From positions 41,558,368 to 41,622,367 of the forward strand of contig CM055106.1 of assembly GCA_029204225.1 (NCBI GenBank): a DNA stretch of 64,000 bases, read 5' to 3'. This DNA comes from Diphasiastrum complanatum (Eukaryota; Streptophyta; Lycopodiopsida; Lycopodiales; Lycopodiaceae). The notes under the pieces are model-generated. The model was given only the letters and a program-made list of their open reading frames with translations. It did not search any database and had not been told where the DNA came from. The position numbers and the translations under genes are program-made. This document shows positions 24,100 through 35,327 of the stretch, piece by piece (the first letter of the stretch is position 1; each line of letters opens with the position of its first letter).

Positions 24100-25170
24100 T
24101 TACATGGCATATGGTACTTAATTAGAGAGTTCACAAGTTAATCTATACACTATCCCTATTGAGAGGTATGGCATTATTATTGGTGTTGATTGGTTTACTT
24201 TAATCAGCAAGACTACTCCGGGTCTTGCACAATGACATATATTTATCATTGGGGAGTTGTACGTACATCTTTCATTGTTTAGACTCTCAAGATGAGTTTA
24301 TACTCATATTTGGTAGACAGTCGCTGCTTTTTGTATTCATGATGTGTCAAAGGTATCTTCTATTTTTCAGGCAATAAGTGACCTCCCACAATATATACCA
24401 CCTTTTTCCATAAGAGCATCCCTTTGTGGTGGAGCATGAAATGCTAGTCCAAGATGATGGCTTGAAGTTATTGCGTAATGGTGCTCCAAAATTGTGTCTC
24501 CGTGACTTTATGAGAATATTGGATTGGTTATCATCCTTCTCTAAAGCCACAGTGTCATAGCTTAGGAATTTCGCAAGCTCGAGTAATATGAAACCCAATA
24601 TAGTTTTCACAAGAAAGAATTGTTGTATAATCTATGCCCTGAAGAAATGGGTGCTTCACTTTGTATAGTGTTGTTAGGAATTAATGTTTATTCTATACCT
24701 CTTAATGTTAGTTTGGCCATGCCTGCGTGCTATTATAGGAGCCATTTCTATTTATAGTGAGTCATTTTTTATTTGTCATGGACTTGGGTTTTAGTACTTA
24801 GAAATATATCTTGGGTCCTTACCCAAAATAGGTAGTAATATTAACAATTAGCTTTTTGCCTTAGCTATTGCTTTTGCTTTTAGGTAGACTAGAGAATCTA
24901 TATAAGAGAGGCTGGCTCCCAACCACAATCATTCCATTGTATAGAGCTTTGCTCACTCTTCCATAATTTAAGCTCTCTTCAATGTTGGTCTTGGTGTGTG
25001 TGAGTGCTAGTATGACTAGTTAACTCCTATCTAGAATTTGTAGATCAAATTATGACAAGTTTTTTATTCTACTCATATAAAACCATCAATATCTATGTTA
25101 CTTATTCTCCCGGAAGGACTTTGGTGACACAATTCTAATAGTTTCAGTTCTTTCATAAGAAAACATTATT
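24100..25170. other. Non-coding stretch, possibly LTR-derived
   Basis: No supported gene. A TGTTAGGAATTAATG at about 24668, a TATA-like CTATATAAGAG at about 24898 and a downstream GCTCACTCTTCC region look like parts of a copia LTR. No matching second copy is in the window. Confidence 0.4.
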
Positions 25171-25179
25171 TATATCAAG

Positions 25180-25962
25180 TATCATCCCAAAAAAGTATTG
25201 TCATTAATGCGTCATCTTGTTTGCTGGCCTACATTTTGCTTTAATCACGACTACACCTGATTGGTTTGACCCTTAAGTTGATGCATGTTTACAACATCCA
25301 GACTTTCAGTCTACATATGCATTAGCTACACTACCTACCACTCAGCCCCATCAAGGTTACTCCATCAATTGCCACTTTTGTCTCTCCCTTTGAGTACCTA
25401 GTTGTGATTGAATGTCCACTCGTCTTCCATTAGGTGCTATTTTGGGTCTAAAAATCCTTTGATCATCTTAAAACACACTTTTACTGGTCAAGCATGAAGA
25501 AAGACTTGTCCTGGCTACTCATTTATATACATAGCTATCCAATATTGATAACTTTAGAGCTAAGACATCCAGACTGTTACAATTTTGGGCTACCTCATTG
25601 GTAGTGAATAGATATTTTCATGGATTTTAGGATGAACCAACAGGCAAGGAAGGAACACGACAATTGTTTTGTTTTTGTCAAAAGGTTTTTGAAGTAGACA
25701 CACTTTATTCCTATTTGTAAAACCATTATAGCAAAGCAATATGCATGATTATTCTTGTTATAGATGTTATGGGTATTCTCTGCCTATTATTATTAGTAAA
25801 GATACAATATTCACTTCAAAGTCTTGGATAGAGCTTACTAGACATTCAGGTATTGGTCCCTACAGCATACCTTCATTCAACAACACATGGCCATTTAGAG
25901 GTTTTAGTGGCTTTTTTATTAGAAATTTTTTTCCTATGTCATCACTTTTTACATTCTTCTGA
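25180..25962 (+). pseudogene. Ty3/gypsy integrase remnant
   Basis: Scattered frames on the plus strand align in order with gypsy pol after RNase H. They are PDWFDPXVDACLQHPDFQST (linker), THFYWSSMKKDLSWLL (the HFYWPGM zinc-finger start), a CHSC-like region lost to mutation, IFMDF (the YxMDF block before the first Asp), FIPICKTIIAKQYA, then PIIISKDTIFTSKSWIELTR with the SDRDTIFTSKFW block, where the Asp after K is present. The end SIPSFNNTWPF is a mutated HPQTDGQ region. Frames change at least four times. Very old copy. Confidence 0.65.
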
Positions 25963-26009
25963 ATATAGTTGTTCTATATGCAACATCACCTTTTCAAATG
26001 GTGAACTGT

Positions 26010-27254
26010 AGAAATAATTCAGGCGTCAGAGACAGCCATACATTTCTCTTTATGTTGATGTTTGCGTAAGAGGAGTGAGAGTTAATTACATTCAACAAGA
26101 ATGCAAAAAGAATGTAGAACAGTAGCGAATCTGTATAATAAAGTTGTAGTAGCGAATCTGTATAATAAAGTAGTGAATCAGTTTGGTAGGCTTTAGTTAA
26201 GAAGCCAGCCCGGGGGCTTGCCCGGGCCAATAACGAGAGTTTACCTGTATATAGGCTAAAATGCCACGTAGAGGCTAATAATGAATTTTGTGCATTTATT
26301 AGGTCTATGCCACGTGGCATCCCCATGCAAAGGGGACCTTTACTTGTATATGTATCAGTCTCTTTGTAATAAAGATGCTTTTGCTTTGTGAGCTCTTTTG
26401 CTTTATGTGAGCTCCTCCATCACTCTAATACTTGTGGATGTTGTTCATGGTTTCGATGGTTGGCAATCAGTCAGTGATTGCATCTCTAATCTGCACTCTC
26501 CACTAGATCAAAATTTTCGCATAGAATGTTAACTGTCCTATCTTCAATCGCTCATTTACATATATAGCAACTGGAAGATCTTGCATTATTCTAGCTTTAC
26601 ATTTACAAGATCGCTTACTAGTTGATTAACTGACTAATTAGAACATTTGTTATTGGAGCGTGAAGACGTAGACAGCCTGTGAGGAATCCTTTGTATTTCC
26701 GCAAAGTGTCGGGTTTTTCGCCTGTGAAAAATCCCGAGTAAAACTACAGTGTTGGGAATTTCGCCTGTGTAGAAACCCGTGTAAAAATGTAGTGTCGCAT
26801 TTTTTGCTTTTTGTCGTCTGTCAGAAACTGCATGTAAAAATGCAGTGTCGCCTTTTTTGCAAATTGTCGCCTGTCATAAACTGCATGTAAAAATGCAGTG
26901 TCGCTTTTTCCCAATTGTCGCCTGTCAGAAAATGCGAGGAAAAATGCAGTGTCGCATTTTTTGCAAAATAGTGTCACATTTCTGGAAGTGTCTAAATGGC
27001 CTAAAAACCAATTTAGCATCAGAGTCGCAAAATACTTAGTTGCTTGCAGGATGGCCCGAAGGTAAAATGACGACAGTATCAGGTTTTTCGCTTGTGAAAA
27101 ACTTGAGTAAAAATGTAGACTGTTGCGACAATCAGTTCAAATATGCAGATTGTTGAAAAACAGTTTATTTTCTGCAGGTTTTATTTGAGAGAGTAAAATT
27201 GAGAGAAGGAAGGAGGGCAGTTAGGAATAGTAGGAGTAAAATTAAACTCCAACA
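26010..27254 (-). mobile_element. Copia LTR, copy 2 of family A, with an insertion
   Basis: On the minus strand it starts TGTTGGAGTTTAATT at 27254 and runs to about 26010, where homology to the first copy (6697-7744) is lost. Shared landmarks include the RASQILTTVCHF-type repetitive block, GCAACTGGAAGATCTTGCATT near 26570, and AGACAGCCAT near 26032. About 300 bp around 26165-26470 is not in copy 1. It holds a CCCGGGGGCTTGCCCGGG palindrome and looks like a separate small insertion. No RNase H is attached, so this is a solo or truncated LTR. Confidence 0.75.
26740..26995. repeat. Tandem repeats inside the family A LTR
   Basis: Four to five units of roughly 55-60 bp, each containing AAAATGCAGTGTCGC, TTTTTTGCAAA and TGTCGCCTGTCA. 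The same array occurs in the LTR copies near 7330-7460 and 42640-42900. Confidence 0.8.
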
Positions 27255-28316
27255 CTTTCGTCTTAAGGGCCCCTTCGTCTTTAAAAACTTGAAACTTTCC
27301 TTTTTCACATTTGGTTCCTCTTTCAGTGACGACCCTCGTCCCTTTTCCTCCTGATGAACCTATTTGGACAATCGTCATTTTCCTTTCCGCCTCCACCCCT
27401 CTCTTCTCTTTCCACCCGAGGTTGTGCTTAGCCTTGGTCCGTAAAGACTTTTGACTATCCTACAACAAATTGCTCATGTGCCTTCTTGTCAGATTTTGTG
27501 TCATTCTTCTCTCGTTGATCTTGTTGCCCTCTCTGCCCTCGGTCTCCACCTCGGTTGCGACGTGGCCTCCAGCATGGATAGTTGTGAACTTGTCATTGAC
27601 TTTTCCTTCATCGACTACCAAGCCAATCACCGTTGTTAGCATCCTTTGCTTCTTCCGACCTATTTCAATACCTTGTGGTCCCCTTTTTACTCTCCCATCC
27701 TTTTTCACAAACAGTTGTCCATTTCTCTCTCTATCCCTGTCGTAATGTTGTGTGCTCTGGTTTTCTTTGTGTTTTGGAGGCACCTCCACTAGCACAAATT
27801 TTAACCACAATTTGCATTTGGAAAAGCCAGCTGTCTTACTAAGACATTCTGCATGAATCCACCATGACAGCTGGATTACTAGCTGATTCTACCAGAATTA
27901 ACACCCTTCACAGCTGGCTTACTAGCTATTCAGCAAGAATGCCAGAATGCCACCCTTGACAACTACCCTCGCACCCCAACATTACGCAGGGGAAGGGCTC
28001 TATCTCTCAGGCCTTTCGTGCCCTGGGGCTCCCGCCCTCAAAGGGCCCTCGTGGAGGGCCTTCTCCCCCACATGAAGCATAAGGTAGATAGATAGATACT
28101 CCCATACCTCATTGATACTAAATCCATGGACATTTTTTTATTCCACCACATTTGCCCTATTTGTCCCTATTTGGCAATTGGAGGAGGAAACTACAAAGCA
28201 CCTCTTTGGATTGATTTCACACGCCTTTGGGGAACTCTCACATTGTGGCATGTGTAACTCTTTGTTCTCTGGAGCTTAAGGAGAGCAGCAAGAGGCAGAA
28301 GTAGCATCCGTCTGCC
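27255..28316. other. Upstream flank of the PPR gene, with an unrecognised minus-strand ORF
   Basis: A charged minus-strand open frame (27810-27460) reads VEVPPKHKENQSTQ, GLVVDEGKVNDKFTTIHAG and HVATEVETEGREGNK. I do not recognise it and it may be a pseudogene. A partly duplicated block (ACAGCTGG..TTACTAGCT) lies at 27858-27930. The last 250 bases before ATG 28317 should hold the PPR gene's promoter and 5' UTR. I cannot identify a convincing TATA box there. Confidence 0.4.
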
Positions 28317-31300
28317 ATGGCCATGGCAATAACAATAGGACGAGGAGGAGGAGATTTGCTACGCCTTTCTTTCAACCCCAACCACAACGATCATCGTCCT
28401 CCTCATCGCCATCGCACCCTCTTCTTCTCATTCCTCTCTTCTTCTCCTCGTCAATCTCTACTCCTTTTCTGCCCACGCCAAGCCCTCTCATCTTCTTCCG
28501 CTTCCCTCACTTGTACAGCTCTTCTTCCTCCTCCTCGCATGGACATGACCATGACCAGAAAGGAGGCACTGTGGATCAACAATGGGGAACGGGAGCCATC
28601 CGCTTTTTCAGCACTTCAGGGCTCGGGTATGTTTATATTTCTGTCATTCTCTTTTTAATTCGCCAGCATTCCCTGGCTGATGGGGGAGATGATCTTGCAA
28701 AGATGTTACAATCCTTAATCATGTTTTGCCAAAGTTCTTATGCATTCTGGTTTACCCTTAGGGCGTGCAGGCAGACTAGTTAGAATGGAACAGCTCTGGC
28801 AGGAGTTTTTCTCAGATCCATCGCAGTGGTGGGACAACAGGTTAACTAAGGTGTGGCTTTTGGACTTATTTCAGACTGCACCTGCTTTGGCTAATACCTC
28901 CGACTTGAAAAGTTTTTAATACTGCTATGATATTATGTGTATGAGGCCGATTGGTTATTGTACTCGTTTTACTTAAGTTGAAGCTATGTCAGTGATCTGG
29001 TTAATGTTATGCAGAAGAGTCCAAAGTACCCGGACTTTAAACATAAGAGTACACTTGAGGGCCTGTGGGTTGATGGTTGGTTGAACCCCTCCTGGGTAAA
29101 AGAAAAAATGGCTTCTATGGCATTGGGTCATATACAATCTGGCGATGGATTCAGATCACGGTATGGTTTAATCTAGGTCCGAGTTGAGTGCTCCTTTTTC
29201 TTGGTCTTTCAACAAAAATCGACACTTGTTCATATTTCTTTATGATCATTATATGAATCATGCAGGGTGCCCGGCTCCTTTTACAATAGTGATAAGGTGA
29301 GCAAATTCTGTCAGGAGGGACGGTTGAGAGAGGCCCTACATATGGTGGAGCTTATGGTTCAGGAAACTACTAAAGCTCCAATTGGCGCCTATGTTTGCCT
29401 TTTGAAGGGGTGTTCCAGAAGGAAAGCCCTTGCGGAGGGCAAGCAAGTGCATGCCCTTATAGTCCAAAGTGTACTTGATGCAAATGTTTTCTTAGCAAAC
29501 ACCCTTGTTCACATGTACTCCAAGTGCGGTAGTGTGCTGGATGCACACAAAGTATTCAATAACATGCCTCAACACAATGTGTATTCGTGGACTGCTATCA
29601 TCTCAGCATATGCTGACAGCGGACAAGGTGAGGAGGCTATTAACCTATTTCAGCAAATGCAAGAGACAGGCTTAGCTCCAGACAAGGTTTTGTTCGTTGT
29701 TATCCTAAAAGTATGTGCCAGATTAGCAGCCCTGGAACAGGGCAAACAGCTCCACTCCGACATCATAAAAAGAAGCTTTCAGTCGGATGTGATTGTAGGG
29801 AACACCCTTGTTGACATGTATGCAAAGTGCGGGCGCACAGAGGACGCCCTTGAACTCTTCAACAACATGAGTGCACGAGATGTGGTTTCATGGAATGCTA
29901 TGATTGCGGGATATGCACAGAATGGGCTTGGCAAGGAGGCCCTTGCTCTGTATGAGCAAATGAAACAGGAAGGCGTGCAGCCAAACAATATCACGTTTGT
30001 TCTTCTCCTAAAAGCATGTGCCAGCCTAGCAGCCCTGGAACAGGGCAAACAGCTCCACTCCGACATCATAAAAAGAGGCTTCCAGTCAGATAAAATGGTA
30101 GGAAGCACCCTTGTTGACATGTATGGGAAGTGCGGGTGCACAGAGGACGCCCGTGAACTGTTCAATAACATGAGTGAACGAGATGTGGTTTCGTGGACTG
30201 CGATGATTGCGGGATATGCACAGAATGGGCTTGGCAAGGAGGCCCTTGCTCTGTACGAGCAAATGAAACAGGAAGGCGTGCAGCCAAACAATGTCACATT
30301 TGTTCTTCTCCTAAAAGCATGTGCCAGTCTAGCAGCCCTGGAACAGGGCAAACAGCTCCACTCTGACGTCATAAAAAGAGGCTCTCAGTCGGATGTGATG
30401 GTAGGGAGCTCCCTTGTTGACATGTATGCAAAGTGTGGGCGCACAGAGGACGCCCGCGAGCTGTTCAACAACATGAGTGAACGAAATGTGGTTTCATGGA
30501 ATGCTATGATTGCAGGATATGCACAGACTGGGCTTGGCAAGGAGGCCCTTGCTCTGTATGAGCAAATGAAAGAGGAAGGTGTGCAGCCAGACAATGTCAC
30601 GTTTGCTCTTCTCCTAAAAGCATGTGCCAGCCTAGCGGCCCTTGGACAGGGCAAACAGCTCCACTCCGACATCATTAAAAGAGGCTTTCAGTCAGATAAA
30701 CTGGTAGGAAACACCCTTGTTGACATGTATGCAAAGTGTGGGCGCACAGAGGACGCCCGTGAACTGTTCAACAACATGAGTGAACGAGATGCGGTTTCAT
30801 GGAATGCTATGATTGCGGGATATGCACAGAATGGGCTTGGCAAGGAGGCCCTTGCTCTGTATGAGCAAATGAAAGAGGAAGGCTTGCAGCCAAACAATGT
30901 CACGTTTGTTCTTCTCCTAAAAGCATGTGCCAGCCTAGCAGCCCTGGAACAGGGCAAACAGCTCCACTCGGACATCATAAAAAGAAGCTTTCAGTCGGAT
31001 GTGATTGTAGGAAGCACCCTTGTTGACATGTATGCAAAGTGCGGGCGCACAGAGGACGCCCGTGAACTGTTCAACAACATGAGTGAACGAGATGTTGCTT
31101 CATGGAATGCGATGATTGTGGGATATGCACAGAATGGGCTTGGCAAGGAGGCCCTTTCTCTGTTTGATCAAATGCAGCGGGAAGGCACAAAACCTAACGA
31201 GGTCACATATATTTGTCTTCTCTCTGCATGTGCCCATTCTCGCCTAGTAGATGAAGGTCGCTATGTCTTTGATTCCATGTGTAAAAATCATGGTGTCACA

Positions 31301-32017
31301 CCAACCAGGGAACACTATGCATGTATGGTCGATCTTCTAGGGCGTGCAGGGTGCTTGTCTGATGCTGAGCTCTTTATCAACAAAATGCCAATTCAGGCTG
31401 ATAGTGTGGTTTGGATGACTTTGCTTGGTGCTGCTAGAAACCACGGCCATGTGGAAATAGGAAAACGGGCCTTTGATCGTGTTGTGAAGTTGGAACCAAA
31501 AAATGCTGCACCTTATGTGCTGCTATCAAACATCTATGCAGCTGCTGGCAGAAAGGATGAGTTAGCAAAGATCAGAAATGAAATGAAGGATGCAGGTGTG
31601 AAAAAAATGCCTGGGTGCAGCTGGATCGAAGTTGATAACCAAGTGCATGCCTTTGTTGTAGGTGATGTAACTCATCCACAAATTAAGGAGATTCTGGCTG
31701 AACTAGATAGATTGGTGGGGTTGATGAAGGAGGCGGGGTATATACCTGATTTAAGCTTTGTGCTGGATGATGTGGAGGATGATGAGAAGGAGAATGCCTT
31801 GTGTCAACACAGTGAGAAGCTAGCCATTGCTTTTGGGCTCATCAACACGCCTCCTGGGACACTTATTCGCATCAAGAAGAATCTTCGGATGTGTGGTGAC
31901 TGTCACAATGCCACAAAAATCATCTCAAAAATTGTCGGGCGTGAGATCAGTGTGATGGATGTAAACAGATCCCACCATTTTAAGGATGGCTTCTGTCTCT
32001 GTGGAGATTATTGGTGA
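28317..32017 (+). CDS. PLS-class PPR-DYW protein with N-terminal OSB-type PDF motif; predicted organellar RNA editing factor
   Basis: Four exons: 28317-28626, 28762-28850, 29015-29160, 29266-32017. All introns are GT-AG and phases join cleanly, giving about 1098 aa. Exon 1 encodes a Ser/Arg/Pro-rich leader fitting a plastid or mitochondrial transit peptide. Exons 2-3 encode LWQEFFSDPSQWWDNRLTK and SPKYPDFKHKSTLEGLW, the PDF motif known from organellar ssDNA-binding (OSB) proteins. Exon 4 holds PPR motifs in P-L-S order, then L2, S2, E1 and E2. It ends in a full DYW deaminase domain: PGCSWIEVDNQVHAF, HSEKLA (HxE zinc site), CGDCH, and a terminal CLCGDYW. The family binds one RNA site by the PPR code and deaminates C to U. 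The start was chosen as the first ATG, in a CCATGG context; a second ATG lies two codons on. No truncation or frameshift is seen, so this looks like a working gene. Expression is untested. Confidence 0.92.
28762..29160 (+). other. PDF-motif exons (2 and 3) of the PPR gene
   Basis: Exon 2 (89 bp) carries WWDNR and exon 3 (146 bp) carries YPDFKHK and LWVDGWLNPSWVKEK, so the motif is split by a phase-0 intron. In OSB proteins this motif accompanies single-stranded DNA binding. Here it precedes a PPR tract. The acceptors are TTACCCTTAG and GTTATGCAG; the donors are GTGTGG and GTATGG. Confidence 0.8.
29700..31200 (+). repeat. Tandem 303 bp repeats encoding near-identical PLS triplets
   Basis: Five consecutive units of 303 bp (101 codons: L 35, S 31, P 35). 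The block GGGCAAACAGCTCCACTC recurs near 29742, 30045, 30348, 30651 and 30954. Differences between units are few and many fall at the RNA-contacting positions: residue 5 of S motifs alternates N or S, residue 5 of P motifs N or T, and the last residues D or N. The antisense strand carries repeated open frames that are only shadows. Confidence 0.95.
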
Positions 32018-33428
32018 TGGTAAGTGGAAAAAAGCAACTGCAGCTAGCTTATTTGGCAGGCAGAAGGCTTGGTTTGGGAGTTTTTTGGCAGCCTTGGTTG
32101 TCGCACACTTTGAACTTGACAATGATGGTCATTGTTGATGAGTATATTCTTATTGGTCTTTTGAAGGTAATACAAGTCTCTGGCCTACACTTTCTCTCCA
32201 TTTTTGCTTTTGAGGTTTTTTTTGATGTTGCGATAGACTAACTTTATTGTAAGACTAATCATCATTGATTCTTGGTTTACTCTTTTAGACTAGGGTCATT
32301 TTAAACAATTAATTTCGGCCCTTAGTTTGAGAAATAGTACACCTTCATTTCAAAATGATAGTCATAGATTATTTATCTTGATTTCCGAATCTTTAATGTG
32401 CTCTCAATAACACGTAATAGGTCAACCACACACCCAAACACCCACCCTTGAAATGCGTATTTGTTTTAAAAACGATACTCGTAAAATTAGTCTGATTTCC
32501 AAATCTTTTATGTGCTCAACAACATCTAATAGGTCTAACACACACACACGCATGTGCACGTACACACATACACACCCCACACACACACAACTATATTTTC
32601 TATTGATGGACTAATTACTGTTTTAGACACTCACTGTCCTGCAATTTTTTACTAAACATGGATTAAGGTTGTTCTGGGTTTCAGATAAATGTTGGACAAA
32701 TTGCCGTTTTGTACTTAATATAGTATGCAATTTGTTGTACATGCCGTGCTATATCTACATCACTGGCTTGGATAGTTCCCCTAGACTTGAGACTTGACGA
32801 TATATGAGATCTTTTTTGCTGGGTACAAGTGGATTAAATATTTTCTGAAACAAATACAAGCACTAACTCTGGGGCTGTTAATTTCGACTTTATGGTTTGT
32901 TTCAATTTTTGCTCCGTGGTACTTTCTTCCTTTGGTGCTGTTTTTGTCTCTTCCCTGGCTATGGCTGCTCCTACTCCATTGGCATGCTGTGGTGGTTGGT
33001 TTGCTCTTGTTCCTTATGTCTGGGTGTAAATAGTTCGCTGCCTCTGTCCTTGCTACCTTTGCTCTTGCTTCTGTGATCCTCCTTGTGGGTGCCTTATTGA
33101 TTCGTGGATATGTGGGCAGTTTTCTGCACTTCGGATGTTTGGTTTTTGGTGCTGCCTTCTCCTTGCTACTACAAGTTTAGTTTACCTGCTGCATTGGGTT
33201 TCTGGTGCTGCGGCTGCTTTTTTGTTGTTGCAGTGGTTTCGATTTTTCCCGTCGTAGTGGGCCCCTTGTTCTGCTCCTGTGGTGTGGCACTCTCCGCTGA
33301 GTTGCTTTCCTTGTCCTACTTTGGTGGGTTCTCTTTCTTTGGTGACATGGCATTTGACAAGGTCAGAGGCCCCTTTTTCTGGGCATTTTTTTCTGGTCGC
33401 TATGGAAAGTTTGGTCTTGATTGAGTTA
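32018..33428. other. PPR 3' flank, no further gene
   Basis: 3' UTR and intergenic DNA. A CA-rich microsatellite lies at 32540-32592. Between 32880 and 33420 long T/G-rich frames encode hydrophobic, Phe/Leu/Val-rich peptides that follow base composition and have no family signature. Confidence 0.6.
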
Positions 33429-33600
33429 GTTGGACTTATAGTAAGTTTTCTGGTATACTTCGCTCTCGGACTTTGTGGTGTTTTCTGTTAAATAGACTTT
33501 CTTGGGTTTTTCTGGTTGGACTTATAGTAAGTTTTCTGGTATACTTCGCTCTCGGACTTTGTGGTGTTTTCTGTTAAATAGACTTTCTTGGGTTTTTCTT
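33429..33600. repeat. Perfect 86 bp tandem duplication
   Basis: Two head-to-tail copies (33429-33514 and 33515-33600) beginning GTTGGACTTATAGTAAG and ending GGTTTTTCT appear identical. This implies a very recent duplication or a slip in assembly. Confidence 0.9.
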
Positions 33601-33785
33601 TTGTTAGTGTTGTCATTATGCTTGCATTAACTTTTTGGGCTTCTAGTTATTTTATGCTAAAAAAAAACTGGTACTTCTATTGGTTACTCTTTGGCTGCTT
33701 CTTTTTATTGCATTTTCCAGCCGTGTTAGTTGTGATTTTTTCTACTGTTTGATTAGAGTGAATTGGCAGTTGTATGCAATGCAAT

Positions 33786-34196
33786 CATAGAACCCACAGT
33801 TCCCAGAACTGTGGGTTCTGGGAACCGTGGTACGGTTCATGTAAAAAAATAATTAATTGATTAATTAATTAATTTTCCTAAATTTCCTCCCAAAACCCCT
33901 CAAAGCTAGTTTTTGTCCCCCTCTCTCTCTATCTCCCTCTCTCTTATCAATTTGGGAGATTAAATCATTTCAAGTAAATAATCCAAGTAGGGAGAATCTG
34001 CTTTTTCTGAAAAAAAATCGGCATTTTTTTAGCATTTTTTTGGGCTATTTTTGGGGGCTGGGACAAAAAACAAATTAATTAATTAATCAATTAATTAATT
34101 ATTCAGTGCGGTTCATCACGGTTCTGGGCAAAAATTTTAAAGAACTGTACGGTTCTCAGAACCGTGGTGAACCGTTAACGGTTCATTGATTCTATG
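33786..34196. mobile_element. hAT-like non-autonomous element, GAACCGTGG family, copy 1
   Basis: 411 bp. Ends are CATAGAACCCACAGTTC and, inverted, CATAGAATCAATGAACC. A perfect 8 bp target duplication AATGCAAT flanks it (33778-33785 and 34197-34204). Both subterminal zones are packed with GAACCGTGGTACGGTTC-type self-complementary motifs. The centre holds repeated ATTAATTA. No coding capacity. An 8 bp duplication fits the hAT superfamily. Confidence 0.85.
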
Positions 34197-34484
34197 AATG
34201 CAATATGGATTGTTTCCGCTTGTAACGAAATGTCTCGTTGTTGTGGTTTCTCAGAGTAGGCTGCTACTATTGAATACACTATCTTGTGTTCTTAAAACAA
34301 TTTGTAGTTTTGGAATGAATAGATAGAGGTTTGCTTTTTGGAAAAGCATTTCGGGCTATGTCCGTTTTGTGTTCGGTGTAACTTAGTATTGGATGAGGGT
34401 TGATTTTGATGTATACTATATTACTAATATTTGATTTGTACTCTTGTAATGATTAAATAAAGTTGTCGGTTGTTGTATATCAAT

Positions 34485-35319
34485 CATAGTTGCAGCGAAT
34501 CGCGATTCGCTGGGACTGCGATTCGCGGGTTGCGATTCTGCGAATCGCGATTTGCGACCCAGAATCGCAAAAAAAATTTATTTATTTTTTTTTTTTTGGA
34601 AAAATAGCTTATTGCTGAAATTTTTTTAGGGGATCAATGGTCAAACCAGCGTTTTGCCTCTCATAAGTGCAATAGATGAGGCACAAACAGATCTTATTTT
34701 CAGTAGCTATCCGGTTGTCATTTGCTTTGGTTTTCAGTAAATGTTAATGCTACAGTTTGGACTATCAACTGTATGGATGATGATCACTTTTGCAATTGGT
34801 TCACTGGAGATGTGAGTGCAATGTACATACAGTTGGGGGCATAAATATTGGGCCCTTCTCGGTGCGCATTTGGACCCCATTTTTATCTACAGGGGGGCGG
34901 TGACATTTTTATCTACAGTGTCTATATAGCAAGAAGCTCTAGGGAGTTCGGGGGACAGTAGCCCCCCGGGAAACGAGGGGTTCGGGGGGCGGTAGCCCCC
35001 TGGTGGGGGGTTTGGGGGGCAACGCCCCCCAACGGCGGGGTCCGGGGGCTGCCGGTAGACCGCGGCCCCGACGGTAAGGCCTCTTCATGATTTGGCCTTC
35101 CAACTCCCCGAGTGAAAACACACTTTTTGGTGTTTCGCACCCGAAACAGTCGGCAAAGTACACAATCATAATCCCCTCGATCAGAGCTTTCATCTGATAC
35201 CCATATTGCCTAAAAAAATTTCAAAAAAAAAAAAAAAACAAAAATCGATTCTACACGATTCTGGGAAAATCCCGAATCGCGAATCGGAGTCGCGATTCTG
35301 GAATCGCGCTGCAACTATG
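34485..35319. mobile_element. hAT-like non-autonomous element, AATCGCGATT-ended copy
   Basis: 835 bp. The inverted ends both read CATAGTTGCAGCG. The 8 bp target duplication ATATCAAT is perfect (34477-34484 and 35320-35327). Subterminal zones repeat GCGAATCGCGATTCGC-type palindromes. The core includes TTTTTGGAAAAATAGCTTAT, a G/C hairpin cluster with repeated GGGGGGCAACGCCCCCC and GGTAGCCCCC blocks (34935-35080), and TGATTTGGCCTTCCAACTCC. The core is homologous to the element at 57252, whose ends differ. No transposase frame. Confidence 0.88.
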
Positions 35320-35327
35320 ATATCAAT

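Noticed and set aside
28511-28783. Open frame running through intron 1 of the PPR gene
   Set aside because: It crosses the donor site at 28627 and is out of frame with the PDF motif.
29779-30978. Three repeated antisense open frames of 96-197 codons
   Set aside because: They mirror the 303 bp PPR repeats on the sense strand and have no family motif of their own.
33104-33424. Hydrophobic plus-strand frame that looks like a membrane protein
   Set aside because: Phe, Leu and Val richness follows the T/G-rich base composition; no motif or homologue recognised.
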